Assembly: GCA_022823085.1 (NCBI GenBank)
Contig: JAJDXV010000141.1
Location: forward strand, 62,001-126,000
Length of the DNA stretch: 64,000 bases
Reading direction: 5' to 3'
Source of the DNA: Candidatus Poribacteria bacterium
GTDB taxonomy: Bacteria; Poribacteria; WGA-4E; WGA-3G
The notes below the pieces were generated by a model. That model worked only from the letters and a program-made list of their open reading frames with translations, searched no databases and was not told the DNA's origin. Of the stretch, positions 8,732 to 17,677 are shown in pieces. Positions within the stretch are counted from its first letter, which is position 1. The number at the start of each line of letters is the position of its first letter. The position numbers and the translations under genes are program-made.

Positions 8732-9771
8732 CGACTGATACGTACGCCCCCGGCTTGTATCGCCTTCTCTGCCTCTTCTGCTGTTGCCCAATTGAAATCA
8801 CCGGGGAATGTGTGCGCCAAGGCGGAATATCCACCGGCGAAATCGACTGCCTCTTGCGGTGATTTACCGTTCAGTAGACAATAGATTAACCCAGACGAGA
8901 AGCTATCACCACCCCCCACACGATCAACCAGTTCCAAGTTCTCATAGATACGGGACAGGTAGAATTCTTCACCGTCAAAGAGGAGGGTCCGCCAGTCGTT
9001 GAGCCAACCGGTTTTCGCATCCCGTAGTGTCGTGCCGATCATCTCAAGGTTCGGAAATGTTTCTTTCACACGCTGTGCGACCGCCTTGTAACTTTCCGGT
9101 TCGAGTTTACTATAGGATTCGGTCGTCCCTTCCGCTGCGAAGCCGAGGGATTTCTCGAAATCTTCCTCGTTACCGATGAGAACGGAGATATGTTCCATCA
9201 TTGGACGGTTCGCGGCTTGTGCTTCCTCAGCACTCCATAATTTTGATCGGAAGTTCAGGTCGTAACTGGTTTTAACGCCTGCTGCGCGTGCGGCTTGAAG
9301 TGCTTCTGCTGAAACGGCAGCTGCCGACTCCGATAGTGCCGGTGTAATACCACTCAGGTGGAACCATCGTGCGTTGCTAAAGATAGATGCCCAATCAATT
9401 TCACCGGGTTGGACTTTGGAAATCGCGGCGTATCCACGGTCATAGGTTACACTACTTGCCCGTGGCCCCGCACCCATTTCGAGGTGATAGAACCCGTTCC
9501 GCTCAAAACCGACCCCGTCGAAATCCACCCAGACGATGTTCGACATATCCACGCCGAGTTCACGTCCTTTGTTACGGATGTAGCGACCCGACCAGTTATC
9601 CACAAGTCGTGAGACCCATGCCGTTTTGAGTCCGAGTTGTGCAGCGTTGACAGCGACGTTCATCTCCGCCCCACCCGCCGTGATTGACAGTGTGGTTGCG
9701 TTCTCAAGACGCATAAACTCTGGAGAGGTGAGACGAATCATCGCTTCTCCAAATGTGACCAAATCATACAT
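8728..9771 (-). CDS. PfkB-family sugar kinase, 2-keto-3-deoxygluconate kinase-like
   Basis: 347 residues; ATG at 9771 preceded by AGGAG. Ribokinase/PfkB fold: N-terminal signature AGGAEMNVAVNAAQLG (32-47) and C-terminal signature DRVGGGDSFSSG (283-294), where Asp289 is the catalytic base and GGGD forms the anion hole. The opening VTFGEAMIRL and overall length match KDG kinases, which turn 2-keto-3-deoxygluconate into its 6-phosphate. A mannonate dehydratase, which makes this substrate, is encoded at 34468-35487, so the assignment fits hexuronate breakdown; other sugar substrates are possible. The small zinc-motif gene lies immediately upstream, its stop overlapping this gene's ribosome-binding region. 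Confidence 0.85.
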   Translation of the reverse strand: MYDLVTFGEAMIRLTSPEFMRLENATTLSITAGGAEMNVAVNAAQLGLKTAWVSRLVDNWSGRYIRNKGRELGVDMSNIVWVDFDGVGFERNGFYHLEMGAGPRASSVTYDRGYAAISKVQPGEIDWASIFSNARWFHLSGITPALSESAAAVSAEALQAARAAGVKTSYDLNFRSKLWSAEEAQAANRPMMEHISVLIGNEEDFEKSLGFAAEGTTESYSKLEPESYKAVAQRVKETFPNLEMIGTTLRDAKTGWLNDWRTLLFDGEEFYLSRIYENLELVDRVGGGDSFSSGLIYCLLNGKSPQEAVDFAGGYSALAHTFPGDFNWATAEEAEKAIQAGGVRISR

Positions 9772-9776
9772 ATAAT

Positions 9777-10043
9777 TTATTCTCCTGTTTTAGTGTCTGT
9801 TGGGTTCCGATATTCCTGATAAAGGTTTTCGATACATTGTCCACAGAAACAGTAAATTCTGCCGTATTCACCCACCTCTTTCTCGAGCAGTTGGGTCATC
9901 GGAAATTCCTCTTGGCAGATTGCACAGACCTCTATCGGCTCTGTGGGACCATCTGATTCATTATCGTTTTCCCGCCGAGACATGAGATGCAGGATCAACC
10001 AAATGGCGGCGGGCATAAGAATTACAAAAATCGCAAATAACAT
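9777..10043 (-). CDS. Small membrane-anchored protein with zinc-binding cysteine motif
   Basis: 88 residues from ATG at 10043, chosen because GGAAGGATA lies at the right distance; a TTG 18 bases upstream is less likely. One N-terminal membrane segment (MLFAIFVILMPAAIWLILHL) is followed by a soluble tail with two cysteine pairs, CAIC and CFCGQC, about 28 residues apart, probably binding zinc. Function unknown. It is transcribed with the sugar kinase gene downstream (gap of five bases). Confidence 0.75.
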   Translation of the reverse strand: MLFAIFVILMPAAIWLILHLMSRRENDNESDGPTEPIEVCAICQEEFPMTQLLEKEVGEYGRIYCFCGQCIENLYQEYRNPTDTKTGE

Positions 10044-10127
10044 TGCAGGTATCCTTCCCAACGATGTATAGGAACTCGAATACCTGTTACTATAACTTAC
10101 AACACCGAAGATGTCAACGGAATTGTT

Positions 10128-10157
10128 TTGATTAAGACGCGGTAGCTGTGCTAAAAT
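10128..10157 (+). promoter_or_regulatory. Sigma-70-type promoter for the enolase-superfamily gene
   Basis: TTGATT at 10128-10133 and TAAAAT at 10152-10157 with an 18-bp spacer, about 50 bp before the start codon at 10207. Confidence 0.5.
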
Positions 10158-10206
10158 ACAGTAGAAACTACCTACTCGAAAATCATAAGGGGTGTACTGT
10201 TCAGAT

Positions 10207-11337
10207 ATGCGTAAAATAGCACACGTAGACGTTTATCCGACTGCTGTCGGGATGATGGATGTCTTCAATATCGGTACCGGCTTCGTTGGAGATACCGGCT
10301 CCGCAGGCGATCACGTCTTCGTCAAAATCACAACAGACGACGGATACACCGGTTGGGGCGAACAACGCGCCCTGCCTTCATGGAGTTACGAAACGACCGA
10401 ATCCATTACAAGCACAATCCGACACCACATCGCGCCGCTGCTCCTCGGACAAGATCCGCTCAATCTCAACGCAATCCACGATGCCATCTATAACGCCTTG
10501 AAACCGGCAGTCAGCAACGGACACCCCTTCGCTAAAGCGGCGGTGGACATCGCGTTGGAAGACCTGCGCGGACGTATCCTTGAGATCCCGCTACATACGC
10601 TTTTCGGTGGTAAACGCCACAACACGCTCCCTCTAAGCTACGCCTTGAGCATTGACACACCAGAGATTATGGCACTTAAGGCGAAAGCCTTGGCTCCGTG
10701 CACCTGTTTTAAGGTTAAAGTTGCCGGTACACCTGGCGCAGATGAAGAACGCCTCCGCGCTGTGAACGAAGCGGCACCAGATGCGAAACTCTGGATCGAC
10801 GCGAATCAGTCTTATACACCGTCTAACGCACTTGAATTGCTAAAACGGGTTACGGACATCAGAGAAATCTATTGTATGGAACAACCGGTAGCGAGCCTGG
10901 ATTGGTTCGGTATGCAGCGGGTTCGCAATGATGCACCGATCCCGATCGCTATTGATGAAGGCTGTTTTACCTACTACGATCTTGCGAAAATCGCACGCTT
11001 GGCGTGTGCCGATGCCGTTGTTTTGAAAGTCTGTAAATCTGGCGGTTTAGCGGAATGTCTAAAAAGTGTCCATGTCGCAGAAGCCAATGCGTTAGAACTC
11101 CTCGGTAGCGGTTTGACGGAAGCCGGTATCGGATTCATTGCCAGTGTCCATCTCTTCTCAACTTTGGACCTCGTGCTTCCGGCTGAACTCAACGCACCCG
11201 CTTTTTTGGAAACCATGGCAGTACACGGCATCGAAATACATGACCACACTGTAACAGTGCCAGATGGTCCCGGACTTGGTGTTACACCTGATGAAGACTA
11301 CATCAAGGCGAACCTCCTGAAAACCGAATACACTTAA
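10207..11337 (+). CDS. Mandelate racemase/muconate lactonizing enzyme family protein
   Basis: 376 residues from ATG 10207 (an in-frame GTG at 10192 sits right against AAGGG and cannot be excluded). Enolase-superfamily barrel: KVK (K169, K171) as catalytic bases, metal ligands D198 (WIDAN), E225 (MEQP) and D250/E251 (IDEG), then K274 in VLKVCKSGG. This is the KxK...K layout of the muconate-lactonizing subgroup, so it acts by abstracting a proton next to a carboxylate. The substrate cannot be read from sequence; acid-sugar dehydration, dipeptide epimerisation and cycloisomerisation are all known in this group. The spread of sugar-acid enzymes in this window favours a sugar-acid role. Confidence 0.88.
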   Translation: MRKIAHVDVYPTAVGMMDVFNIGTGFVGDTGSAGDHVFVKITTDDGYTGWGEQRALPSWSYETTESITSTIRHHIAPLLLGQDPLNLNAIHDAIYNALKPAVSNGHPFAKAAVDIALEDLRGRILEIPLHTLFGGKRHNTLPLSYALSIDTPEIMALKAKALAPCTCFKVKVAGTPGADEERLRAVNEAAPDAKLWIDANQSYTPSNALELLKRVTDIREIYCMEQPVASLDWFGMQRVRNDAPIPIAIDEGCFTYYDLAKIARLACADAVVLKVCKSGGLAECLKSVHVAEANALELLGSGLTEAGIGFIASVHLFSTLDLVLPAELNAPAFLETMAVHGIEIHDHTVTVPDGPGLGVTPDEDYIKANLLKTEYT

Positions 11338-11351
11338 CTTTAAAATGTTGC

Positions 11352-11380
11352 TTGACTTTTAGCAAAGGTTTTGGTATGCT
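11352..11380 (+). promoter_or_regulatory. Strong sigma-70-type promoter
   Basis: TTGACT (11352-11357), exactly 17 bp, TATGCT (11375-11380), 39 bp before the ATG of the coiled-coil gene. One of the clearest promoters in the window. Confidence 0.8.
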
Positions 11381-11419
11381 ATTGTTAATCAGTAAAAAAT
11401 TTCCCGAAAGGAACATAAA

Positions 11420-11800
11420 ATGACTGAAGACCAAAAGATTATACTTGAAACCATGAAACAAGGTTTTGACCTTGTTAACCTGAAATTTGATGACATTAAT
11501 AAACGATTCGGTAATCTTGAGAACCGTTTGGATAGCCTCGAGCAGCACCACGATAAGCTGAACTTCCGCGTGGATTATCATGATAAGCAGTTTGAAATAA
11601 TTAATGAACGCTTTGACAAAATTGACAATCACCTTGAAAAGATTGATGAGCGTTTCGACAAAACTTACGAGTACATATCGACACTCACGGCAACTATGGA
11701 AAAAACGACTACCGAAGTTGAGTGGATTAAAAAAATATCGATCGGCATTGGCGGTGCCATACTCCTTTATATTGTGAAAGCGATCTTCTTCGGGCCCTAA
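11420..11800 (+). CDS. Coiled-coil protein with C-terminal membrane anchor
   Basis: 126 residues with GAAAGGA upstream. Residues ~10-95 are heptad-patterned coiled coil with repeated units such as INKRFGNLENRLDSLE and INERFDKIDNHLEKIDERFD. Residues ~106-122 form one membrane segment (IGIGGAILLYIVKAIFF), so the protein would sit as a tail-anchored coiled coil. Such small proteins are common in bacteria with many repeat proteins and have no assigned role. It has its own promoter and overlaps the convergent MFS gene by four bases. Confidence 0.85.
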   Translation: MTEDQKIILETMKQGFDLVNLKFDDINKRFGNLENRLDSLEQHHDKLNFRVDYHDKQFEIINERFDKIDNHLEKIDERFDKTYEYISTLTATMEKTTTEVEWIKKISIGIGGAILLYIVKAIFFGP

Positions 11801-13011
11801 TCCGCTTGCTTTGTCCCCGTAAAATAAACGAAAATTTCTATCACAATCGCGGTAGCAATTGCCACCGCACAAAGCAGATATGGACTCTGCGTACCGAACC
11901 GCGAATCCGCTAAGACACCCCCTAACAACGGACCCAACAGAATTCCTAACCCTAATATCCCTTCGTGCCATCCGCTCTTATTCCCTTTGTCCGCGTGCCG
12001 ATCTAATCCATAGTAGAGGCTACTGAAGTAGGTGAAAGCGGCAGACACGCCGATCAATCCAAAGAGAAACGTCCACAGTGGCGTGTTTTGGATGCTCCAT
12101 ATTCCGAGAAAACTCAGGATCGCTAAGCACTGAACGATAAACATCGGTGCGAAACGGTAGTGCCATCGCGTTGAGTAACCGCTACCGAGGACAAGAAACG
12201 CCAAAGTCTGAATACCGCCAAGCGTCAGCATCAGGTTACCGAATGTTGACGTAGGCATCCCCATCTCTTTGGTGAGTTTCGGCGCGAGACGACGTAGGAC
12301 ACCGAGCACAAACCACGACGCAAAATTCGCGCAACGCGCCAAGTTGAGATAGGTTGTCCGCACTGACAACGGCGGATAAAGCACTTCGGAGGATTCTGTC
12401 GGATCGGTTTTCGTGATAGCGGGGGTATGCAAGCTGTTCGCTACAATTGTTACTAAGGTGAGTAAACTAAAAATTGCTGCAAGATAGAACGATCTAAACG
12501 GGTTTGTATCACCGTAGAGATAACTTGAGAGGGCAGGACCTAAGGTGACCCCAACGCTCCAGAAAATGTTAAAGAGCATCACCCGTTGGATTAATTTCCC
12601 TTCACCTTCGCGCTCAGCGAGCCACGCTTCATAAGCGGGCCAGAAGAGTGCCATACTGATGCCGATGCCGGGAAAGATAAGCAGTAAGTGTGTGCTATTT
12701 CGGCAGTACGGAAGCCCGATACTGACAGTACCGAGCACGAGGCACGCCGCGTAAAGCACGTAGCGGCGTTCTATCCGATCCGACAACCGTCCAAACGGAA
12801 TCGCAAGAACGACAAAAAAGGCGGTCATAACTGCCTTCAGCACACCTAAAAAGGTTGAGGAGAGGCCTAAGTAACTGGTATAAAAAGAGGTGTTGGTTAT
12901 AATACCGCTAAAAGCGAGGTCTATTAGCAAGACAGGGAGGTAAACTGTAATCAGCTGGAGCGTTTTAGTGGCATTTGCTATCCAAAACTTGCTTGACCAG
13001 AGTTGGCGCAT
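11797..13011 (-). CDS. Major facilitator superfamily transporter
   Basis: 404 residues with about twelve hydrophobic segments. The MFS loop 2-3 signature is visible as GRLSDRIERR (residues 74-83), and GPALSSYLYG lies in the segment-5 region. It sits in the inner membrane and moves a small solute by proton or substrate exchange; the substrate is not predictable. The molybdopterin oxidoreductase gene lies 23 bp upstream on the same strand, so the two are probably cotranscribed. Confidence 0.9.
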   Translation of the reverse strand: MRQLWSSKFWIANATKTLQLITVYLPVLLIDLAFSGIITNTSFYTSYLGLSSTFLGVLKAVMTAFFVVLAIPFGRLSDRIERRYVLYAACLVLGTVSIGLPYCRNSTHLLLIFPGIGISMALFWPAYEAWLAEREGEGKLIQRVMLFNIFWSVGVTLGPALSSYLYGDTNPFRSFYLAAIFSLLTLVTIVANSLHTPAITKTDPTESSEVLYPPLSVRTTYLNLARCANFASWFVLGVLRRLAPKLTKEMGMPTSTFGNLMLTLGGIQTLAFLVLGSGYSTRWHYRFAPMFIVQCLAILSFLGIWSIQNTPLWTFLFGLIGVSAAFTYFSSLYYGLDRHADKGNKSGWHEGILGLGILLGPLLGGVLADSRFGTQSPYLLCAVAIATAIVIEIFVYFTGTKQAD

Positions 13012-13034
13012 ATTATGTCGTTCCGCATCCGATG

Positions 13035-14027
13035 TTATGCGACTACAACCGAAGCATCAATTATATGGTAGCCGGTTGCACCAACCGGGTCCGCTTCGAT
13101 ACCGATTTCGTCCTGTGTGAGGCCGCTATGCCCCGTCGCTCTTGCATAGATTTCAACCGGTTCTGCCTTCTCAGGAACCTGCCACTCCCATTTCCAGAGC
13201 ACCCACGCGAGGCTTGTGTCTTGTGCCCAGATTTCTGCCGCTTCCCACGTCTCGCCGTAGTCAATACTGACTTCAACTTTCTTGATACCGCCGTGGTTGC
13301 CCGCATCGAACGCTGCACCACTGACTGTGTAAATCTTGCCGCCCGGAATTTCCTCACCTTCGTTCGGTGTGCCGATCATTGTGGCGAGTTTCACGTTCGC
13401 GATCGGATCCCAGCCACGTTTCTCCCAGTAACTTTCATGTTCCTTCGCTAATTGGATATTCATTATCCATTTCGGATTCTTTGTGCCATAGTGGCCGGGA
13501 TTAAGCAGTCGGACGGGAAAACCGTGCTCCGTCGGAAGCGGAACACCGTTCATCTCATAAGCGAGGAGTGTATCTTCCCGCATTGCGTCCTCCAACGGAA
13601 TCGCCGTATGGTAACCGTCTGCACAGACAAAGACAACGACTTTCGCTTCCGGTTTAGGTTCGACTTTCTTAAGCAGGTCGCGCAGTCGAACGCCTTTCCA
13701 TTCCGCGTTGCTCATCTGCTCTGTACCGATCGGGTCCCCGATACATTTTAGGGTTCGCGTCGCGGTAACGGATTCCATCGTGGTGATGTCTTTAAGCTGC
13801 AACACTAACCTCTCTTTTTCTATTAAACCGCCAATCCCCATCCGCCAGGTGTTACCGTCAAGTTTAGCCGGATCGCCGATCTGTAGAACATAAAAGTCGG
13901 CGTTAGGTGTTACAAAGGTACTCGGTTTAAGTAGCGGTTTTGCATCTACTTGTCCTTCCAATTGAACGGGCAGAACCAGTCCAGCGGCACTTATCGCGCT
14001 CAACTTTATGAATTTTCGTCTTTTCAT
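13035..14027 (-). CDS. Sulfite-oxidase-family molybdopterin oxidoreductase, Tat-exported
   Basis: 330 residues. The N-terminus MKRRKFIKLSAISAAGL is a twin-arginine signal. Residues ~40-190 are the oxidoreductase molybdopterin-binding domain; Cys95 in LKCIGDP is the expected molybdenum-ligating cysteine. Residues ~215-325 are the Mo-co dimerisation domain (KKVEVSIDYGETW). It should work in the periplasm as an oxidoreductase of the sulfite oxidase/YedY type; donor and acceptor are unknown. The MoaB gene at 17678-18199 belongs to cofactor synthesis. The ribosome-binding site AAGGAAAA lies inside the dispersed repeat that starts just upstream. Confidence 0.88.
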   Translation of the reverse strand: MKRRKFIKLSAISAAGLVLPVQLEGQVDAKPLLKPSTFVTPNADFYVLQIGDPAKLDGNTWRMGIGGLIEKERLVLQLKDITTMESVTATRTLKCIGDPIGTEQMSNAEWKGVRLRDLLKKVEPKPEAKVVVFVCADGYHTAIPLEDAMREDTLLAYEMNGVPLPTEHGFPVRLLNPGHYGTKNPKWIMNIQLAKEHESYWEKRGWDPIANVKLATMIGTPNEGEEIPGGKIYTVSGAAFDAGNHGGIKKVEVSIDYGETWEAAEIWAQDTSLAWVLWKWEWQVPEKAEPVEIYARATGHSGLTQDEIGIEADPVGATGYHIIDASVVVA

Positions 14028-14035
14028 GTTTTTAA

Positions 14036-14323
14036 ATTTTCCTTGCGGTTCGGTCAGCTGGGTTTGAGGTTTTTGCGTCCGTTTCCATATATCCGCTTTC
14101 CACTTCGTTTCAAGCTGCGTGTTCTTTTGAAAAGCGAATTATGATATACCATCTGCCTCTTTGCTGACTGCTGACTACTATTTTCCTTGCGGTTCGGTCA
14201 GCTGGGTTTGAGGTTTTTGCGTCCGTTTCCATATATCCGCTTTCCACTTCGTTTCAAGCTGCGTGTTCTTTTGAAAAGCGAATTATGATATACCGTCTGC
14301 CTCTTTGCTGACTGCTGATTGTT
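14036..14323. repeat. 144-bp tandem duplication, two units
   Basis: Unit 1 spans 14036-14179 and unit 2 spans 14180-14323; they are nearly identical (only a few differences, mostly at the ends). Each starts ATTTTCCTTGCGGTTCGGTC. A diverged relative, with its own 32-bp tandem duplication, lies upstream of the slipin gene at 39950-40072. Unit 1 supplies the ribosome-binding site of the molybdopterin oxidoreductase gene. Confidence 0.9.
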
Positions 14324-14519
14324 ATTTCTCCTTGCGTCTTTTTCGACTGTGCATCCGCATCGTAATTTTGACAACGCCTCTCACCATAATTGCTGTCCCA
14401 GTGCCCAAGGTCAAAGGTAACCCCCATTTCCATTGAAAGAAAAAATAGGCGATAAAACTAACACACATCAAAACAATGAACGTATTCAGGAGTTTTCTGT
14501 TTTCATACCACTTTTGCAT
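14322..14519 (-). CDS. Small two-segment membrane protein
   Basis: 65 residues from ATG 14519 (a TTG at 14537 would add six). Two hydrophobic segments (NTFIVLMCVSFIAYFFF and LPLTLGTGTAIMVRGVV) and a basic tail KITMRMHSRKRRKEK. The stop codon lies at the edge of the 144-bp tandem repeat. The nearest purine-rich site, GGAAAAATATAAACAG, is weakly spaced. No family recognised. Confidence 0.5.
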   Translation of the reverse strand: MQKWYENRKLLNTFIVLMCVSFIAYFFFQWKWGLPLTLGTGTAIMVRGVVKITMRMHSRKRRKEK

Positions 14520-14726
14520 CTGTTTATATTTTTCCAAAGGGATTTAGAGAGGTTGTTCTTATACCGTGCTAACAGTAGAAATGATACCATATAGACAACC
14601 GGGTGTCAACAGAAAATGTGTAGAAGTGCTCAATTAAATATCCTTCATGAAACAGAAACGCGATTTATCAAAACACCTCTTAACTGGGTACTGACAACTG
14701 ACAACCGAAAACCATTAAAACATTGG

Positions 14727-14755
14727 TTGCATTCTACCTGAAAAAATGCTATGCT
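14727..14755 (+). promoter_or_regulatory. Sigma-70-type promoter of the sulfatase gene
   Basis: TTGCAT (14727-14732), 17 bp, TATGCT (14750-14755). The -10 element overlaps an upstream in-frame ATG, which argues that translation starts at 14815 instead. Confidence 0.75.
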
Positions 14756-14814
14756 ATCCGTATATTTCAGAGACAATCCAAGATACACTCTTTATGAAAG
14801 GACCGGAACACCCT

Positions 14815-16302
14815 ATGGCAAAACAACCGAATATCCTTTTTCTTATGACCGATCAACAACGTTTTGATACGATCGGTGCACTCGGCAACCCTATTATCCA
14901 GACCCCGGCGTTAGACCGAATTGTGCGAGACGGAACGAGTTTCACTTCGGCGTACTGTCCATCCCCTGTATGTGTCGCATCACGGTGTAGTTTCCTGCTT
15001 GGACAGTGGGCACATCGGACAGGATCTACGAGTAACGCCGGCATGCCGCAAGATCGCACCTCTGTAATGGAACTGCTAAACGAGGCGGGCTATCAAACAC
15101 ACGGTATCGGTAAGATGCATTTCACACCACAAGGACGCAAAATGTGGGGATTTGAGACGCGAGACTTTTCCGAAGAGGGTGCCGGTCCTGATGATTTCAC
15201 GGCGTTTCTCGCGGAAAATGGATATGATCACGTCGTCGCCCCACATGGTGAACGGAGTGAATACTACTATATCCCGCAACCGTCACAACTCCCGGCACGT
15301 CTACATCATACACAGTGGGTAGGAGACAGAACACGCCAATTCCTCTCCGAGCGTGATACTGAGCGTCCGTTCTTGTGTTGGAGCAGCTTCATTAAACCGC
15401 ACCCGCCGTTTGAGTCGCCTGTACCATGGAATCGGCTATACCGTACTGTCGAAATGCCGCTCCCGTTCTTACCACCCGATTACGAACATCTGCACACCTA
15501 CTGGAACCGGCACCAGAATCGCTACAAATACCGTGATCAAGGCAGAGATATGAATCTCCTCCGGACGATGCGCGCTGCTTACTACGCGACGATCTCCTTC
15601 ATCGACTATCAGGTCGGCCGAATCCTTGACGACCTCGAATCTATGGGGGAATTGGATAATACGTTGATCGTTTACACATCTGACCACGGTGAACTGCTCG
15701 GTGATTACGACTGCTACGGTAAACGCTCTTTTCTCGATCCCGCTGCACGGATCCCGCTGCTCGTCCGATATCCGGAACGGTTTGAAGCAGGCACACAATG
15801 CGATACACCGACGAGTCTCGTCGATGTTCTGCCAACAAGCCTCGCTGCCGCCGGTTTACCGTCACAAGAAGACCGAGACGGTGTTGACCTCGCGGCTATC
15901 GCCAACAGAGACACCCATCGTGATGCCATCGTCGGTCAATTGGGACAAGAAGGCACAGGTCTCTACATGCTCTTGACAGACGAATACAAATACATCTACT
16001 CCGCCGCGGATCGGCAAGAATGGCTCTTCAGGCGTTTACCGGGACGGCTTGATGAACGGAATCTCGCAGGGAATCCGGGGTATGGTAGGGTCCTCACCGA
16101 CTACCGAAATCGCTTGATTGAATGGTTCCGCAACGACGGTTACGAACTCCCGCTTGACGGTAATAGATGGCGAGACTTCCCGCCACCGACTGAATCCGAG
16201 AACCCGGATGCGGGGCAACTTTTCCAAGACGGACGTTCTGTAAGCGACCAGTTTCCAGAAGGATATTCACCGAAGGTTGATACCCTCAGACCGAGGTCGT
16301 GA
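14815..16302 (+). CDS. Type I sulfatase (alkaline phosphatase superfamily)
   Basis: 495 residues from ATG 14815, with AAAGGA about 13 bases upstream. Opening PNILFLMTDQQRFD carries a metal-binding aspartate; CVASR (Cys53-Arg57) is the CxA/PxR site where cysteine becomes formylglycine; TSDHGE further on supplies two more metal ligands. It hydrolyses sulfate esters, probably of carbohydrate. No signal peptide is seen. The CapK/PaaK-like gene begins seven bases after its stop, and the two form an operon. It needs a formylglycine-generating enzyme; the FGE-like protein encoded in this window (29623-30426) lacks one expected cysteine, so the real activator is likely elsewhere. Confidence 0.92.
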   Translation: MAKQPNILFLMTDQQRFDTIGALGNPIIQTPALDRIVRDGTSFTSAYCPSPVCVASRCSFLLGQWAHRTGSTSNAGMPQDRTSVMELLNEAGYQTHGIGKMHFTPQGRKMWGFETRDFSEEGAGPDDFTAFLAENGYDHVVAPHGERSEYYYIPQPSQLPARLHHTQWVGDRTRQFLSERDTERPFLCWSSFIKPHPPFESPVPWNRLYRTVEMPLPFLPPDYEHLHTYWNRHQNRYKYRDQGRDMNLLRTMRAAYYATISFIDYQVGRILDDLESMGELDNTLIVYTSDHGELLGDYDCYGKRSFLDPAARIPLLVRYPERFEAGTQCDTPTSLVDVLPTSLAAAGLPSQEDRDGVDLAAIANRDTHRDAIVGQLGQEGTGLYMLLTDEYKYIYSAADRQEWLFRRLPGRLDERNLAGNPGYGRVLTDYRNRLIEWFRNDGYELPLDGNRWRDFPPPTESENPDAGQLFQDGRSVSDQFPEGYSPKVDTLRPRS

Positions 16303-16309
16303 ATCTATC

Positions 16310-17662
16310 ATGCCAATCCGTCATTCTATCAAGCGGACACTTTCAAAAGTAGCGTGGCGTGCCTACAATACTTATCGGAAAGGCTTGGACTACAACACCC
16401 AATTCTCTCGAACCGTAGAGATTTTGAATGCGCCGCGTGAAACTATTGAGGCGTTTCAGACAGAACGCTTACAACGGCTTCTTCAGCACGCCTATCAGAC
16501 GACACCGTACTATAGCGAATTTCTAAATGGAACACATTTAGATATATCGCGGATCCCGCCACTTGAGAAGCAGTCTATCCGGGAACAGCCGGATAGACTC
16601 TATTCTACAGCTTACACACAAAAACAGCGAATCAGGAATGCCACCGGCGGTTCAACCGGCACACCACTCACCTTCTACCAAGACAGAGGCTATTGGAATC
16701 AACGCAATTTGAGTGTCTACTATTTCGATCAGTGGGCAGGTTGGGACTTCGGAGAACCACAACTAATCATTTGGGGGGCCTTGGCAGATTTAGATAAAGA
16801 TGGCCACTGGAAACATCGGTTTAACAATTTTTGGCGGAATCAGTACTGGCTTAACGGTTTTCGTTTGACCGACACGGCAATGTGGGCAGCCTTTGAGAAA
16901 ATGAACCACTGTCAATCGCAGACAATTCTGGCATATCCGTCCTCATTGTACCAATTCGCTAAATTCATCTGTGAAAACAAATTGACACCGCTTTGCAAAT
17001 TGAAGGGGATCATAACATCCGCCGAGATGCTACACCCACATTACCGGATATTAACCGAATCTGTTTTCAAAACAAAAGTCTACAATCGCTATGGCAGCCG
17101 GGAAGTCGGGTTAATCGCGATGGAGTGTGCCGAAGGACGCATGCATATCAACTGTCGCGATCTATATCTTGAGATAGAGAGTCCGGATCCGTACACTGAA
17201 CCCGGAGAGATCCTCATCACGCAGCTGAATAACTACGCCATGCCGTTTATTCGGTATCGGATTGGCGACATCGGTCTGCTTTCCGACGAGATATGTCCCT
17301 GCGGTAATGCGTTACCTGTCTTAGCAGAATTGCTTGGACGCACTACCGCCACCTTCCGAACGGGAAGCGGAACGTTAATACAGGGTGGCTATTTCACGCA
17401 ACAGTTCTACGGCATCGATGGCGTAACACAGTTCCAAATTATCCAAGAATCGCTCAAGCACTGCATTTTGAAAGTGGTTATTAATGAAAAATGGACAGAA
17501 GCGACGCGCCGTTATCTCGTTCAGCGTATCCAAGATGCCCTCGGCGCTACTGTTGCTGTGACAGTGGTGCTTGTTGACGAGATCCCGTTGCCACCATCAG
17601 GCAAACGGGAATACACTATCTCAAAAGTAGACACAGATGTTGACGATTTGCGGAAACCGTGA
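16310..17662 (+). CDS. CapK/PaaK-like adenylate-forming ligase
   Basis: 450 residues from ATG 16310 (an ATG at 16277 would overlap the sulfatase). Adenylate-forming fold: the phosphate-binding loop is ATGGSTGTPLTF near residue 112, and YRIGD near residue 310 is the hinge-side motif of the phenylacetate-CoA ligase group. CxCG (ICPCGNALPVL) follows, as in CapK proteins, and may bind zinc. Relatives activate aryl or acyl acids with ATP, or act in capsule and polysaccharide synthesis. It is cotranscribed with the sulfatase; the real substrate is unknown. Confidence 0.85.
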   Translation: MPIRHSIKRTLSKVAWRAYNTYRKGLDYNTQFSRTVEILNAPRETIEAFQTERLQRLLQHAYQTTPYYSEFLNGTHLDISRIPPLEKQSIREQPDRLYSTAYTQKQRIRNATGGSTGTPLTFYQDRGYWNQRNLSVYYFDQWAGWDFGEPQLIIWGALADLDKDGHWKHRFNNFWRNQYWLNGFRLTDTAMWAAFEKMNHCQSQTILAYPSSLYQFAKFICENKLTPLCKLKGIITSAEMLHPHYRILTESVFKTKVYNRYGSREVGLIAMECAEGRMHINCRDLYLEIESPDPYTEPGEILITQLNNYAMPFIRYRIGDIGLLSDEICPCGNALPVLAELLGRTTATFRTGSGTLIQGGYFTQQFYGIDGVTQFQIIQESLKHCILKVVINEKWTEATRRYLVQRIQDALGATVAVTVVLVDEIPLPPSGKREYTISKVDTDVDDLRKP

Positions 17663-17677
17663 AAATCAAACGGAAGC

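Noticed and set aside
11303-11971. Minus-strand frame of 222 codons
   Set aside because: Antisense to the coiled-coil gene, which has a strong promoter, ribosome-binding site and heptad pattern.
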